Below are positions 1-7,959 of a DNA stretch of 64,000 nucleotides, piece by piece. Below the pieces are notes generated by a model. That model worked only from the letters and a program-made list of their open reading frames with translations, made no database searches and had not been told where the DNA came from. The position numbers and the translations under genes are program-made. The stretch is from the NCBI GenBank assembly GCA_019634415.1, contig JAHQVJ010000248.1:50085-114084 (forward strand), given 5' to 3'. Source of the DNA: Myxococcales bacterium. Its GTDB lineage: Bacteria > Myxococcota_A > UBA796 > GCA-2862545. Position 1 is the stretch's first letter, and every line of letters starts with the position of its first letter.

Positions 1-1635
1 CACCTCGGGGATGCCGAGGGCCGTCAGGCAGCGGTTCAGGGGCCGCTCCTTGGAAACGTCGAGTGCCTGCAGCAGGTTGTCGGCCGACTTGCCGCCCATG
101 CGCTCGAGGTTGGTGAGCTGGGACCGCGTGAGGGTGAACAGGTCGCTCACGCGCTTGACCATGCCTCGGTCCACGAGCTGGTCCACCAGCTTCGCCCCCA
201 GGCCGTCGATGTCCATGGCGCGCCGCGAGGCGAAATGGCGCACGGCGGCACGCAGCTGTGCGGGGCATGACAGCTGGTTGGGGCAGCGGATGACGGCCTG
301 CTCCGGATCCTTGAGCAGCGGCGTGGCGCACTCGGGGCACGCCTCGGGGAACACGGGCTTCGGCCGCGCGTCGTGGCCGTCGTCGGGTACCGCTCGGACC
401 ACGCGCGGGATGACGTCACCTGCGCGCTCGATGACCACCTGGTCGCCGATGCGAATGTCCAGGAGCACCAGCTGATCCTGGTTGTGCAGCGTGGCGCGTG
501 ACACGGTGACGCCGCCCACGCGAGCTGGCTCGAGGTGGGCCACGGGCGTGATCGCGCCGGTGCGCCCCACTTGAAACCCCACGTGCTGCAGCGTGGTGGT
601 GACCTGGGGGGGAGGGAACTTGAAGGCGATGGCCCAGCGCGGGGAGCGGGTGACGGCTCCGAGCGTGGCCTGCTTGTCGACGTCGTCCACCTTCACCACG
701 GCACCGTCGATCTCGTAGGCGAGGTCGTGGCGGTTGCCCCCGAGCTCCTCGATGAGGCGAATGACCTCCTCGATGCCGTTGGCCCGCCGGTTCAGGGGAT
801 TGGCCGGCAGGCCCCACTGGGCGATCCGCTCCAGCTGTTCCCAGTGGGTGGGGGCCGGCTCCACACCCTCGGCTTCCCCGAAGCTGTGGGCGAAGAAGGT
901 CAGGGGCCGCTGGGCGGCCACGGCGGGATCGAGCTGCCGCACCGTGCCCGCCGCCGCGTTGCGGGGGTTCTCGAAAGCCTTCGAGCCCTCGGCCACGCGG
1001 CGCTGGTTCATCGCCGCGAATCCGGCCAAGGGGTAGAAGATCTCGCCGCGCACCGACAGGCGTGACGGAAATCCGCTGGTGTCGCCGGCCAGCGTGCGGG
1101 GAATGTCGCGGATCGTGACCACGTTGTGCAGCACGTCTTCACCCACGAGGCCGTCCCCCCTGGTGCCCGCGCCCACCAGCGCGCCCTCCTCGTAGACGAG
1201 CTCGGCGGCGAGGCCATCGAGCTTCGGCTCCACCACGTAGGCCACATCCTCGGGGGCGTCGTCTCCCAGGAACCGCTTCACCCGGGTGTCGAAGTCTCGC
1301 AGCTCGTCGTCCGAGAACGCGTTCGACAGGGACAGCATGGGCACGCGATGGGCAAAGGGCTCCAGGTGGCTCACCGGAGCGCCCCCCACACGTCGGGTGG
1401 GGGAGTCGTCTCGGATGTGCTCCGGGAACCGCGACTCGAGCAGCTCGAGCTCGCGGTACAGCATGTCGTAGGTGCGGTCGTCGATCTCGGCTGCATCCGT
1501 CTCGTGGTAGAGGCGGTTGTGCCGAATCAGCTCGGGGACCAGGGCGGCGAGGCGCTCGCGAGCAGACTCGTCGTCGAGGCTGGCGAGGGCGGCGAACAAC
1601 CCCGAGGGGTTCGTCGTCAGGGGGCGAACGGGCAC
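1..1635 (-). CDS. ligA: NAD-dependent DNA ligase LigA (3' end cut by window)
   Basis: Seals nicks in duplex DNA in replication and repair, using NAD+. The 545 visible codons hold the adenylation domain with the active-site Lys in EPKLDGLAAEL, followed by TRGDGLVGEDV, which is typical of bacterial LigA. Further on lie the OB region, a four-Cys zinc finger (CPEC ... CPNQLSC) and the start of the helix-hairpin-helix region (MDIDGLGAKLVDQLVDRG). The C-terminal HhH end and the BRCT domain lie beyond base 1; the family is about 670 residues long. The chosen start is a GTG at 1635 with GGAG five bases upstream; an in-frame TGA lies just above it. It is divergent from the aldehyde dehydrogenase gene. 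Nothing suggests damage. Identity is firm from motif order. Confidence 0.96.
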   Translation of the reverse strand, partial: MPVRPLTTNPSGLFAALASLDDESARERLAALVPELIRHNRLYHETDAAEIDDRTYDMLYRELELLESRFPEHIRDDSPTRRVGGAPVSHLEPFAHRVPMLSLSNAFSDDELRDFDTRVKRFLGDDAPEDVAYVVEPKLDGLAAELVYEEGALVGAGTRGDGLVGEDVLHNVVTIRDIPRTLAGDTSGFPSRLSVRGEIFYPLAGFAAMNQRRVAEGSKAFENPRNAAAGTVRQLDPAVAAQRPLTFFAHSFGEAEGVEPAPTHWEQLERIAQWGLPANPLNRRANGIEEVIRLIEELGGNRHDLAYEIDGAVVKVDDVDKQATLGAVTRSPRWAIAFKFPPPQVTTTLQHVGFQVGRTGAITPVAHLEPARVGGVTVSRATLHNQDQLVLLDIRIGDQVVIERAGDVIPRVVRAVPDDGHDARPKPVFPEACPECATPLLKDPEQAVIRCPNQLSCPAQLRAAVRHFASRRAMDIDGLGAKLVDQLVDRGMVKRVSDLFTLTRSQLTNLERMGGKSADNLLQALDVSKERPLNRCLTALGIPEV

Positions 1636-1686
1636 GACGTCTCCATTCAGTCGATTGGTCCATGCTCGCTCCCACCATCACCTGTT

Positions 1687-1721
1687 GGCCGGACCATGGC
1701 TGTCCGGATACCCGTCCGGCC
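1687..1721. repeat. Overlapping inverted repeats between ligA and the aldehyde dehydrogenase gene
   Basis: GGCCGGAC at 1687-1694 is matched by its exact complement GTCCGGCC at 1714-1721. A third copy of the right arm, GTCCGG at 1702-1707, can pair with the same left arm (CCGGAC, 1689-1694). Two mutually exclusive hairpins are therefore possible, or a cluster of operator half-sites, in the divergent promoter region. The function is unknown. Confidence 0.45.
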
Positions 1722-1788
1722 CAACGCTGCCCGAAGAGCGGGCGAAGCCGGAGTCGTCGTGCGGGCGACCCGGCGTGTGGAGACGTCG

Positions 1789-3303
1789 ATGCGTGACTTC
1801 CTTTCGCGACTCGGGATCGAAGCCGTCAACTCGGGTGCCGCCACCTCCTCGGGGTTCTTCACCCCTGGTGGCTCGACCATCGGGGTGACCTCCCCGGGGG
1901 ATGGCACCGAGATCGCCAAGGTCCAGCTGGCGACGACGGACGACTACGAGAAGGTGATCACCGAGGCCCAGCGGGTGTTCGCCTCGTGGCGGGAGCTGCC
2001 GGCCCCCAAGCGCGGCGAGATCGTCCGCGAGGTGGGGGAGGCGCTGCGGGCACAGAAGGAGGATCTGGGCCGCCTGGTCACCCTCGAGGTGGGCAAGATC
2101 CTGTCCGAGGGGCTGGGTGAGGTGCAGGAGTCGGTGGACATGGCGGACCTCGCGGTCGGCATGTCGCGGCAGCTGTTCGGGCTGTCGATGCACTCCGAGC
2201 GACCGGCCCACCGCATGTTCGAGCAGTGGCACCCCCTGGGTGTCGTCGGCATCATCACCGCCTTCAACTTCCCCAACGCCGTGTGGGCGTGGAACGCGAT
2301 GGTGGCGGCGGTGTGTGGCGACACCATGATCTGGAAGCCCTCCCTGAAGGCGCCGCTGACGGCCATCGCCACCCACCGCATCTGCGATGCGGTGTTTCAG
2401 AAGCACGGCTGGGGAGGCGTGCTGAACTTGGTGATCGGGGAAGACGCGACGGTGGGGGAGACGCTCATCGCCGACCGCAGGATTCCGCTGGTGAGCGCCA
2501 CGGGGAGCACGCGGATGGGGCGTCACGTGGCCCAGGTGGTGGCGGGCCGACTGGGGCGCACGCTGCTGGAGCTCGGCGGGAACAACGCCGTCATCGTGCA
2601 CGGCGACGCGAACCTGGACCTCGCCCTGCGCGGCATCGTCTTCGGCGCCTGCGGAACGGCGGGGCAGCGCTGCACCTCCACTCGCCGCGTCTTCCTGCAC
2701 GAGTCCATCGCGTCGGACTTCACCGACCGACTGGTCAAGGCCTATGGATCCCTGTCCATCGGTGATCCCCTCGATCCCGGCACGCTGGTGGGGCCGTTGA
2801 TCGACGCGGACGCAGTGGGGATGTACGAGCGCGCGCTGGTGACGATCCGTGAGCAGGGAGGCGAGATCCTCTGCGGCGGGCAGCGCGTGGACCGGCCGGG
2901 CAACTACGTGCAGCCCACGCTGGTGCGGGCTCGCCACGACATGCCCATCGTGCAGCACGAGACCTTCGCGCCCATCGTGTACCTGTTCACCTACAGCGAC
3001 CTCGACGAGGCCATCGCCCTGCAGAACGACGTGGACCAAGGATTGTCGTCAGCCATCTTCACGGACTCCTTCGGGGGAGCCGAGCGGTTCCTGTCGCACG
3101 CTGGGTCGGACTGTGGGATCGCCAACGTGAACATCGGAACCTCTGGGGCCGAGATCGGCGGGGCCTTCGGCGGCGAGAAGGACACGGGTGGCGGACGCGA
3201 GGCGGGCTCCGATAGCTGGAAGGCCTACATGCGTCGGCAGACCTGTACGCTGAATCGATCCAGCGAGTTGCCCCTCGCTCAAGGTGTGACCTTCGATGTG
3301 TAA
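1789..3303 (+). CDS. Aldehyde dehydrogenase, ALDH7 type (alpha-aminoadipic-semialdehyde dehydrogenase-like)
   Basis: Predicted NAD-dependent oxidation of an aldehyde, probably a semialdehyde such as aminoadipate or piperideine-6-carboxylate in lysine breakdown. The 504 residues are the usual family length. The general base is Glu261 in LELGGNN and the nucleophile is Cys295 in GTAGQRCTSTRR; the GGNN and CTSTRR contexts are those of the ALDH7 (antiquitin) branch, and the oxyanion Asn lies in ITAFNFPNAVW. The start is ATG 1789 with GGAGA six bases upstream; an ATG at 1696 in the same frame would add an unconserved N-terminus running through the inverted repeats. It stands alone, divergent from ligA, with no neighbouring lysine genes to fix the substrate. 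Confidence 0.93.
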   Translation: MRDFLSRLGIEAVNSGAATSSGFFTPGGSTIGVTSPGDGTEIAKVQLATTDDYEKVITEAQRVFASWRELPAPKRGEIVREVGEALRAQKEDLGRLVTLEVGKILSEGLGEVQESVDMADLAVGMSRQLFGLSMHSERPAHRMFEQWHPLGVVGIITAFNFPNAVWAWNAMVAAVCGDTMIWKPSLKAPLTAIATHRICDAVFQKHGWGGVLNLVIGEDATVGETLIADRRIPLVSATGSTRMGRHVAQVVAGRLGRTLLELGGNNAVIVHGDANLDLALRGIVFGACGTAGQRCTSTRRVFLHESIASDFTDRLVKAYGSLSIGDPLDPGTLVGPLIDADAVGMYERALVTIREQGGEILCGGQRVDRPGNYVQPTLVRARHDMPIVQHETFAPIVYLFTYSDLDEAIALQNDVDQGLSSAIFTDSFGGAERFLSHAGSDCGIANVNIGTSGAEIGGAFGGEKDTGGGREAGSDSWKAYMRRQTCTLNRSSELPLAQGVTFDV

Positions 3304-3392
3304 GGGTTCTTCCCTGCCGATGCCGTAGGCCACCCGCTATCGACACAATTCCAGTACGGGTGGAAACTCATTGCCTATCTTGGGTTCGTGAG

Positions 3393-3409
3393 TTCCCATT
3401 CCGTGGGAA
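3393..3409 (+). promoter_or_regulatory. Hairpin covering the ribosome binding site of the 3419 gene
   Basis: TTCCCA (3393-3398) and TGGGAA (3404-3409) are perfect complements around a five-base loop. The right arm contains the GGGAAG that would serve as Shine-Dalgarno sequence for ATG 3419. Folding would hide the ribosome binding site. The stem is short, so it could be chance. Confidence 0.3.
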
Positions 3410-3418
3410 GATGTGTTC

Positions 3419-3877
3419 ATGACTCCAGAGTCTCGAACCTCCTCTTCCTCTGCGCGCGAGCCATGGCCCGCGCTGCACCGCAGCCACCGCGCTCTTGCGC
3501 GGATCGGTCGCGAGGTGGAGGCGGCTCGAGCCTGCGTGCACTCCTTGGTCCAGGCCAGCGCCGGGCTGTGGTGTGCGGTCACCAAGCAGGAGCTCGCCTT
3601 GCTGGGGGAGCAGTTCCTCTGCGCCGTGCAGCGCGCGGACGCGCGTGGCCCCTCCGAGGCCCTACGGATCTTGGCCGATCTACTGGACGTGGCAGAGGCC
3701 GCTCTCGGAACCGTGGGGATCCTCGACGACTGGATGCCCCTCGAGGGCGCGCTGGATGCGGCAGACGTCGCCTACCGCGCCCTCGGTGAGGCGCTCGACG
3801 ACCGGGTGGTCCGACTCACGGACCGGCTCGGCCCAGCCGCTCCATCAGCGCACCGAGCTGTGCTTCAGAGCCGCTGA
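3419..3877 (+). CDS. Hypothetical helical protein
   Basis: A 152-residue protein not assigned to a family. After a Ser/Arg-rich first 20 residues it is predicted almost wholly helical, with Ala/Leu-rich amphipathic stretches, no signal peptide and no membrane segment, so it is probably cytoplasmic. ATG 3419 was preferred over an in-frame GTG at 3413 because GGGAAG lies at a better distance. Its last 62 bases overlap the convergent coiled-coil gene on the other strand, so the true C-terminus or the reality of one partner could be questioned. Codon use looks like that of the neighbouring genes. Confidence 0.6.
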   Translation: MTPESRTSSSSAREPWPALHRSHRALARIGREVEAARACVHSLVQASAGLWCAVTKQELALLGEQFLCAVQRADARGPSEALRILADLLDVAEAALGTVGILDDWMPLEGALDAADVAYRALGEALDDRVVRLTDRLGPAAPSAHRAVLQSR

Positions 3878-4184
3878 CACCGTCGGCAGCAGCCTCGGCG
3901 GTGGTCTGGGCCGTGGTGGCTCGCTGCATGGCTTGCTTTGCCTCGTTTTGGGCCTGAGCCACCTCCGTCTTCACCTGAGTGAGCTGTGCGGTGGTGGCTT
4001 GGATCGCCCCCATCATCATGGACACGCGCTTCTCGAGCTGGGCCACCCGCTCCTCCAGCACGTTCGTCTCGTCCCTCGCACCCACCTCTTCGGTGGGGGG
4101 CTCGTCCTCTGGCTCGTCGAGCACTCGTCGGACCTCGGACATCGTGCGCTGCATCAGGCCGGAGAGGCGGCGTCGAAGGCCCAT
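3816..4184 (-). CDS. Small coiled-coil protein
   Basis: 122 residues. The N-terminus (MGLRRRLSGLMQRTMSEV) is basic and amphipathic and could touch a membrane or nucleic acid. An acidic linker follows, then a long heptad-patterned coiled coil from about residue 45 to 115, rich in Ala, Gln and Thr (LEERVAQLEKRV, TQVKTEVAQAQNEAKQAM). There is no catalytic signature. The start codon shares its A with the stop of the beta-propeller gene (TGATG), so the two are translationally coupled, downstream of a TetR gene. The composition resembles phasin-like or scaffold coiled coils, but no such function can be claimed. Confidence 0.75.
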   Translation of the reverse strand: MGLRRRLSGLMQRTMSEVRRVLDEPEDEPPTEEVGARDETNVLEERVAQLEKRVSMMMGAIQATTAQLTQVKTEVAQAQNEAKQAMQRATTAQTTAEAAADGVSGSEAQLGALMERLGRAGP

Positions 4185-5350
4185 CAGGGCTCCAGGATCT
4201 GCGGGGTGGGGTTGGGACCGAAGCAGGCGAACAGCCCCTGGCCGACCTCCTCGGGAGCTCGACCGTCGAGGGGCACCAGGACCACCCGCGAGGGGGCGTC
4301 GGCGTCGTCGGGATCGGCGCCGCACAGCAGCAGGGACTGTCCGGTGGGATCCACCACGGGGTGGGAGGGGCCGTACTGCTCGAAGAAGCGCAGGTACACG
4401 CGCATGTCGCGGCTCGGCACGAGCCGAGCCAGCTCCACCTGGCTCCCGTCCAGGCCTACGCGGTACCACGTGACGGCCGGGCTGTTGTCGTTCTTGGCGG
4501 CCACGATCAAGCCGCTGCCGTCGGGAAGCCAGAAGAAGGCGATGCACGGCAGGTCGGTGACGGGGACCGACAGGGCCGTCTCGATGTCGATGACCTCGAG
4601 CTGCGTGTAGGGGGAGCCGGTCCCGTCGGGCGAGATGGCTCGGGCGAGCCGGTCGCCCGTGGGTGAGGCCAGCAAGGCCACGAGGCCGTCCACCATCTCC
4701 AGGTGCTTGACGCGCGCACCGTCGAGGCTCGACACCAACACCACCACGCTCTGGTTGACGTGCGCCACGTAGGCGAGTCCGCGTGGGAGGGGAACGGGTG
4801 CACAGAAGTTGCCGGGGGCACCTGGGAGGTCCCGTCGAGGGCCGTGCATCGACAGGATCGTGAGACGAGGCTTGGCGGGTTGACCCTCGCCCACGAAGGC
4901 CGCGAGGCGCCCCTGGGGCAGCCAGGAGAAGAACAGTGGGCTTCCGCGGAGCAACTCGGTGTCGGGATCCGAGCCGATGGGATCGGCGCGCTGCAGGACG
5001 AGCTCCCGGTCGTCCTGCGACAGCACGGCCAGGCGGTCCCCCTCTCTGGACCACTGCAGGTAGATCGGAACACGGCTTCCCATGGCTCCGACCTCGGCGC
5101 CCACCACGCCCGTGACGTCGGAGACCCAGACGCGGCTGCCCGATCCGTCCTTGGCGATCCGAAACGACGCCAAGCGTGTCCCGTCGGGGGACCAGGTGGG
5201 CCAGGAATGGACGTCCTCGGGATCGCCATGGGCCCAGGAGCCCCACAGCAGCTCGCTGGAGCCGGTTTGGAGCTGGACCTGACCAGATCGATCCACCACG
5301 ACGACCTGTCGCCGGCCGTCGACGTACGCAATTGGAGCGGGTGTGTTCAC
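4184..5350 (-). CDS. TolB/WD40-like beta-propeller protein
   Basis: 388 residues with repeated blades of the TolB/PD40 kind: WSPDGTRLASFRI, WSREGDRLAVLSQ, WLPQGRLAAFVG, SPTGDRLARAISPDGTG, WLPDGSGLIVAAK and DPTGQSLLLCG. Such propellers act as binding platforms. No convincing signal peptide or lipobox is seen at the GTG start (5350), so it is probably cytoplasmic, which is unusual for TolB itself. It begins eight bases after the TetR stop and is coupled to the coiled-coil gene, so these three form one operon. The ligand is unknown. Confidence 0.85.
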   Translation of the reverse strand: MNTPAPIAYVDGRRQVVVVDRSGQVQLQTGSSELLWGSWAHGDPEDVHSWPTWSPDGTRLASFRIAKDGSGSRVWVSDVTGVVGAEVGAMGSRVPIYLQWSREGDRLAVLSQDDRELVLQRADPIGSDPDTELLRGSPLFFSWLPQGRLAAFVGEGQPAKPRLTILSMHGPRRDLPGAPGNFCAPVPLPRGLAYVAHVNQSVVVLVSSLDGARVKHLEMVDGLVALLASPTGDRLARAISPDGTGSPYTQLEVIDIETALSVPVTDLPCIAFFWLPDGSGLIVAAKNDNSPAVTWYRVGLDGSQVELARLVPSRDMRVYLRFFEQYGPSHPVVDPTGQSLLLCGADPDDADAPSRVVLVPLDGRAPEEVGQGLFACFGPNPTPQILEP

Positions 5351-5358
5351 GTGTTCGT

Positions 5359-5988
5359 CTACCCCAGCACGTCCGCGTCGACCGCCGCGGCCGTCTCCGG
5401 TGCCAGGATGCCGTGCAGGATCATCTGGATGCCGTGGGTGATCAGGCTCTCTTTGTCGGGTCGCAGACCGACCGCGCTCTGTCCGGCCATACCGTCGATG
5501 AGGGCCTTCAGCATCTGGGCGATGGCATGGGGATCCGACTCGCGGAAGGAGCCCTCCGCCATGCCCTGGGCCAAGATCCGCGCAGCTGCGTCCACGAACC
5601 GGGCATGCACGGCCTGGACCTCCTCTCGGATCTCGTCGTCCCGGATCCCCTGCTCGCACATCATCAGGAAGAACCGTGGCGGGGACTTGAGCCCGGCGAA
5701 ATAGTCCAGGTACTTCTGGCCGAGATCGAGCAGCTTGACGGCTGCCGGTCGCCCGTCTTGATCGGCTTCCTCGAGGAAGCTGTAGGTGGCCTCGTGCTCC
5801 TCTTGCACCAGCGCGAGGAACAGATCCCGCTTGGAGGAGAAGTAGAAGTAGACGGCTCCCTTTGACAGGGATGCACGCTTCGCCACGTCCTCCACACGGG
5901 CAGCCAAGAACCCCTTCTCGATGAAGACGGCCCGCGCAGCACGCAAGATCTGGCTTCGTCGCTCTGCCTCGGACAGGTGTTTGGTCAT
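5359..5988 (-). CDS. TetR-family transcriptional regulator
   Basis: 209 residues. The N-terminal helix-turn-helix is classic TetR: RSQILRAARAVFIEKGFLAA, then VEDVAKRASLSKGAVYFYFSSKRDLFLALV. The C-terminal ligand domain resembles AcrR/TetR_C regulators with a Phe/Met-rich pocket (RFFLMMCEQ). It heads an operon with the beta-propeller and coiled-coil genes and probably represses it; the effector cannot be told. ATG 5988 was chosen because it gives the usual short arm before the first helix; the upstream Shine-Dalgarno sequence is weak. No clear palindrome was found in the 64 bases before it. Confidence 0.93.
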   Translation of the reverse strand: MTKHLSEAERRSQILRAARAVFIEKGFLAARVEDVAKRASLSKGAVYFYFSSKRDLFLALVQEEHEATYSFLEEADQDGRPAAVKLLDLGQKYLDYFAGLKSPPRFFLMMCEQGIRDDEIREEVQAVHARFVDAAARILAQGMAEGSFRESDPHAIAQMLKALIDGMAGQSAVGLRPDKESLITHGIQMILHGILAPETAAAVDADVLG

Positions 5989-6052
5989 TGGCCGATCCGG
6001 CTCGGGGGTCGACCAAGGTATCCCCTCCAAGAGCGGCCGGCGCGCGAGGGCG

Positions 6053-7078
6053 TCAAGGATCGGGCGTTCGCAGCGCGTCGGGTAGCTGGTCGGGGTCCAG
6101 CACCCGGCACAGGTGTGCGACCAGCGCCGCCCCCTCGGCCGCGTGGGTGTGCAGATCGGAGGGAGCGGCTGCCTCGGTGGGCAGGGTCTGCGCGACCTGG
6201 GGCGCGGGGAAGCGGATGCGCAGGGCGTCGCCCTCGTCGGAAGGGAGGGTGAGCGCCAGGCCGTCGATGGTGGTGAGCTCCTCTTCGGGGCCCTCCTCGG
6301 TGGGTACCAGGAGCATGGCGCGCCGCACCACGTGGGCTGCGGTGATCGCAGACAGCGCTCCTTCGTCGAGGGGCGCTCCATCGGCGTCGCGCAGCGACCA
6401 GCGGGTGCCTTCGAGCACGAGCCACGCATCGCGCTCGCCGATGTGGAACCCGAAGGGCGACAGCGGGGGGGCCTCGCCACGCCACACCCGCAGTCCCGAG
6501 CGCTCGAGGGCACCGGACTCGAACCGCTGCTGCACCCAGGCCAAGAGCCCCGCGTCGGTGAAGGTCTGGCGGGCGGTGCGCTCCAGCGGCGCCACGGCCC
6601 GAAGCACTCCCGCCTGGCCGCCGAGACGCTCATCGATCTCGTCCACGTCCACGTCCCAGCGCCCTGGGATCGCTGCCGTGGGCAGGTGGAGCTGCACCGC
6701 GAACTGAGGCCCAGTGCTCGAGGCGAGCATCAGCACCACCTGACTGCCGCTGCTCCGCCTGCGCCAGAACACCGTTGCGAGGTACACGTCCTCCGCCTTC
6801 ACCTGCAGGTCGGAGCCCCGAATGGGGTCCTGTAGGTGCAGGCCGTCTGCGTCGTAGTGCAGCGACGTGGGTCGATCGCCCCGAGACCGGAAGAAGCCCT
6901 CGTAGGCGACGACGGCCAGAATGGTGGGCACGGGCAACCACCACCATGCGCCGAACCACATCAACGCCACAGTGACGGGGAGCACCAGCACCACCGCCGT
7001 CAGTCCCACCACCGGCTTGAGGAAGGCATCGAGCTCGGTGGGGGTGCCGCGTGCCTCACCGGACGGAGCGGAGGCCAC
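6053..7078 (-). CDS. Membrane protein of unknown function
   Basis: 341 residues. Two close hydrophobic segments lie at about residues 23-65 (VVGLTAVVLVLPVTVALMWF and LPVPTILAVVAYEGFF). A soluble domain of mixed strand and helix follows, with no motif I recognise. The topology recalls proteins with a membrane hairpin and a PH-like cytosolic domain (SLHYDADGLHLQDPIRGSDL could be the first strands), but this is only an impression. The GTG start (7078) follows the stop of the rhomboid-like gene by three bases, so the pair are co-transcribed and may work together. Confidence 0.8.
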   Translation of the reverse strand: MASAPSGEARGTPTELDAFLKPVVGLTAVVLVLPVTVALMWFGAWWWLPVPTILAVVAYEGFFRSRGDRPTSLHYDADGLHLQDPIRGSDLQVKAEDVYLATVFWRRRSSGSQVVLMLASSTGPQFAVQLHLPTAAIPGRWDVDVDEIDERLGGQAGVLRAVAPLERTARQTFTDAGLLAWVQQRFESGALERSGLRVWRGEAPPLSPFGFHIGERDAWLVLEGTRWSLRDADGAPLDEGALSAITAAHVVRRAMLLVPTEEGPEEELTTIDGLALTLPSDEGDALRIRFPAPQVAQTLPTEAAAPSDLHTHAAEGAALVAHLCRVLDPDQLPDALRTPDP

Positions 7079-7081
7079 CGG

Positions 7082-7822
7082 TCAGTGCACCCAGTCGTCG
7101 TCGGGTCCGTTGCTGCCTTCCTGGGAGCGACCTCCCTCCAGCACCTCGAACCGCCGAAGCTCCCGCTCGATCCCCGCCGCCTGCTGGATCAGCTCGCGCC
7201 TTGCCCGTCCCGGGCCGAGCCAATGCCACCAGCCCACGCTTCCGATCCACACGCCCAACATCTCGAAGGACGGCCGGCTTCCTTGCGAGGCCAGCACGAA
7301 GATCAGCGCGAAAGCCAGGGAGCCCCAGAGGAAGATGCGCGCCTTCACCGGCAGCACGAACATCAGCAAGATGTCGCTGTCGGGTCTGGCGATGCCCACG
7401 ATGGCGAACAGGACGAGGAGGAGCGGCGACCATCCCAGTAGGGGGGCTGCGTCCGAGAGCATGCCGGACATGTCGAGCAGGAATGGTAGGAGGGTGCCCC
7501 CCGCCGCTCCGGCCAGTACCGCCTGTCCCAGGTTCTCCTTGGAGATGATCGTCTCCACGGAGGGCAGGAACAGGTACAGCACCAGCAACGACATCACCAC
7601 GCCGATGACTTGATTGCCCTGCACCACGAAGCGCGTGACCAGCTGCCAGAAGGCAAACCCTTGTGACGGTGCGTGCCAGGGCAGGAGCGCGTAGATGGGA
7701 ACGTCGACGTTGAACAACACGAGCTCGACCACGTATGCCACGACCAGTGCGATGAGCAGCGTGCGTTGCCAACCCACCGGAGTGGGAAAGGCCATTTGCA
7801 CCTGGGGGCTACCTCGCGCCAT
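7082..7822 (-). CDS. Rhomboid-like membrane protein, probably without protease activity
   Basis: 246 residues with five or six membrane segments. The early part (FAFWQLVTRFVV after the first helix) matches the rhomboid pattern in which a W-Q-L-V-T segment precedes the conserved loop. The catalytic GxSG serine is not visible: the equivalent region reads GWSPLLLVLFAIVG, and no His is placed for the dyad. It is therefore either an inactive rhomboid-fold protein or a distant relative. The C-terminus is a soluble, charged helix ending in an acidic tail. ATG 7822 has AAGGAG four bases upstream. It leads the operon with the 6053-7078 gene and is divergent from the FHA gene. Confidence 0.7.
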   Translation of the reverse strand: MARGSPQVQMAFPTPVGWQRTLLIALVVAYVVELVLFNVDVPIYALLPWHAPSQGFAFWQLVTRFVVQGNQVIGVVMSLLVLYLFLPSVETIISKENLGQAVLAGAAGGTLLPFLLDMSGMLSDAAPLLGWSPLLLVLFAIVGIARPDSDILLMFVLPVKARIFLWGSLAFALIFVLASQGSRPSFEMLGVWIGSVGWWHWLGPGRARRELIQQAAGIERELRRFEVLEGGRSQEGSNGPDDDWVH

Positions 7823-7959
7823 GTGGCTCCTTCGCTGGGGCAGTCGGGTGACCCCCTCGAAGGTTGGGGTCTATCGTGGGCCGTGGCCGATGGTCGGGGC
7901 TGTTTTGCCCTTCGTGTTGCCCTAACGGGGGCAGCTTTGGGGTACAAACGAGGGGTCTG

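Noticed and set aside
1126..1788. A long plus-strand extension of the aldehyde dehydrogenase frame back to 1126
   Set aside because: It runs antisense through ligA, has no family similarity, and the ALDH7 N-terminus fits ATG 1789 with a good ribosome binding site.
3301..3320. AGGG/CCCT stem after the aldehyde dehydrogenase stop as a terminator
   Set aside because: Only a four-base stem and no T-run; not supportable.
5989..6633. N-terminal extension of the 5988 TetR frame to 6633
   Set aside because: It is the other-frame shadow of the membrane protein gene at 6053-7078; TetR proteins start shortly before the first helix.
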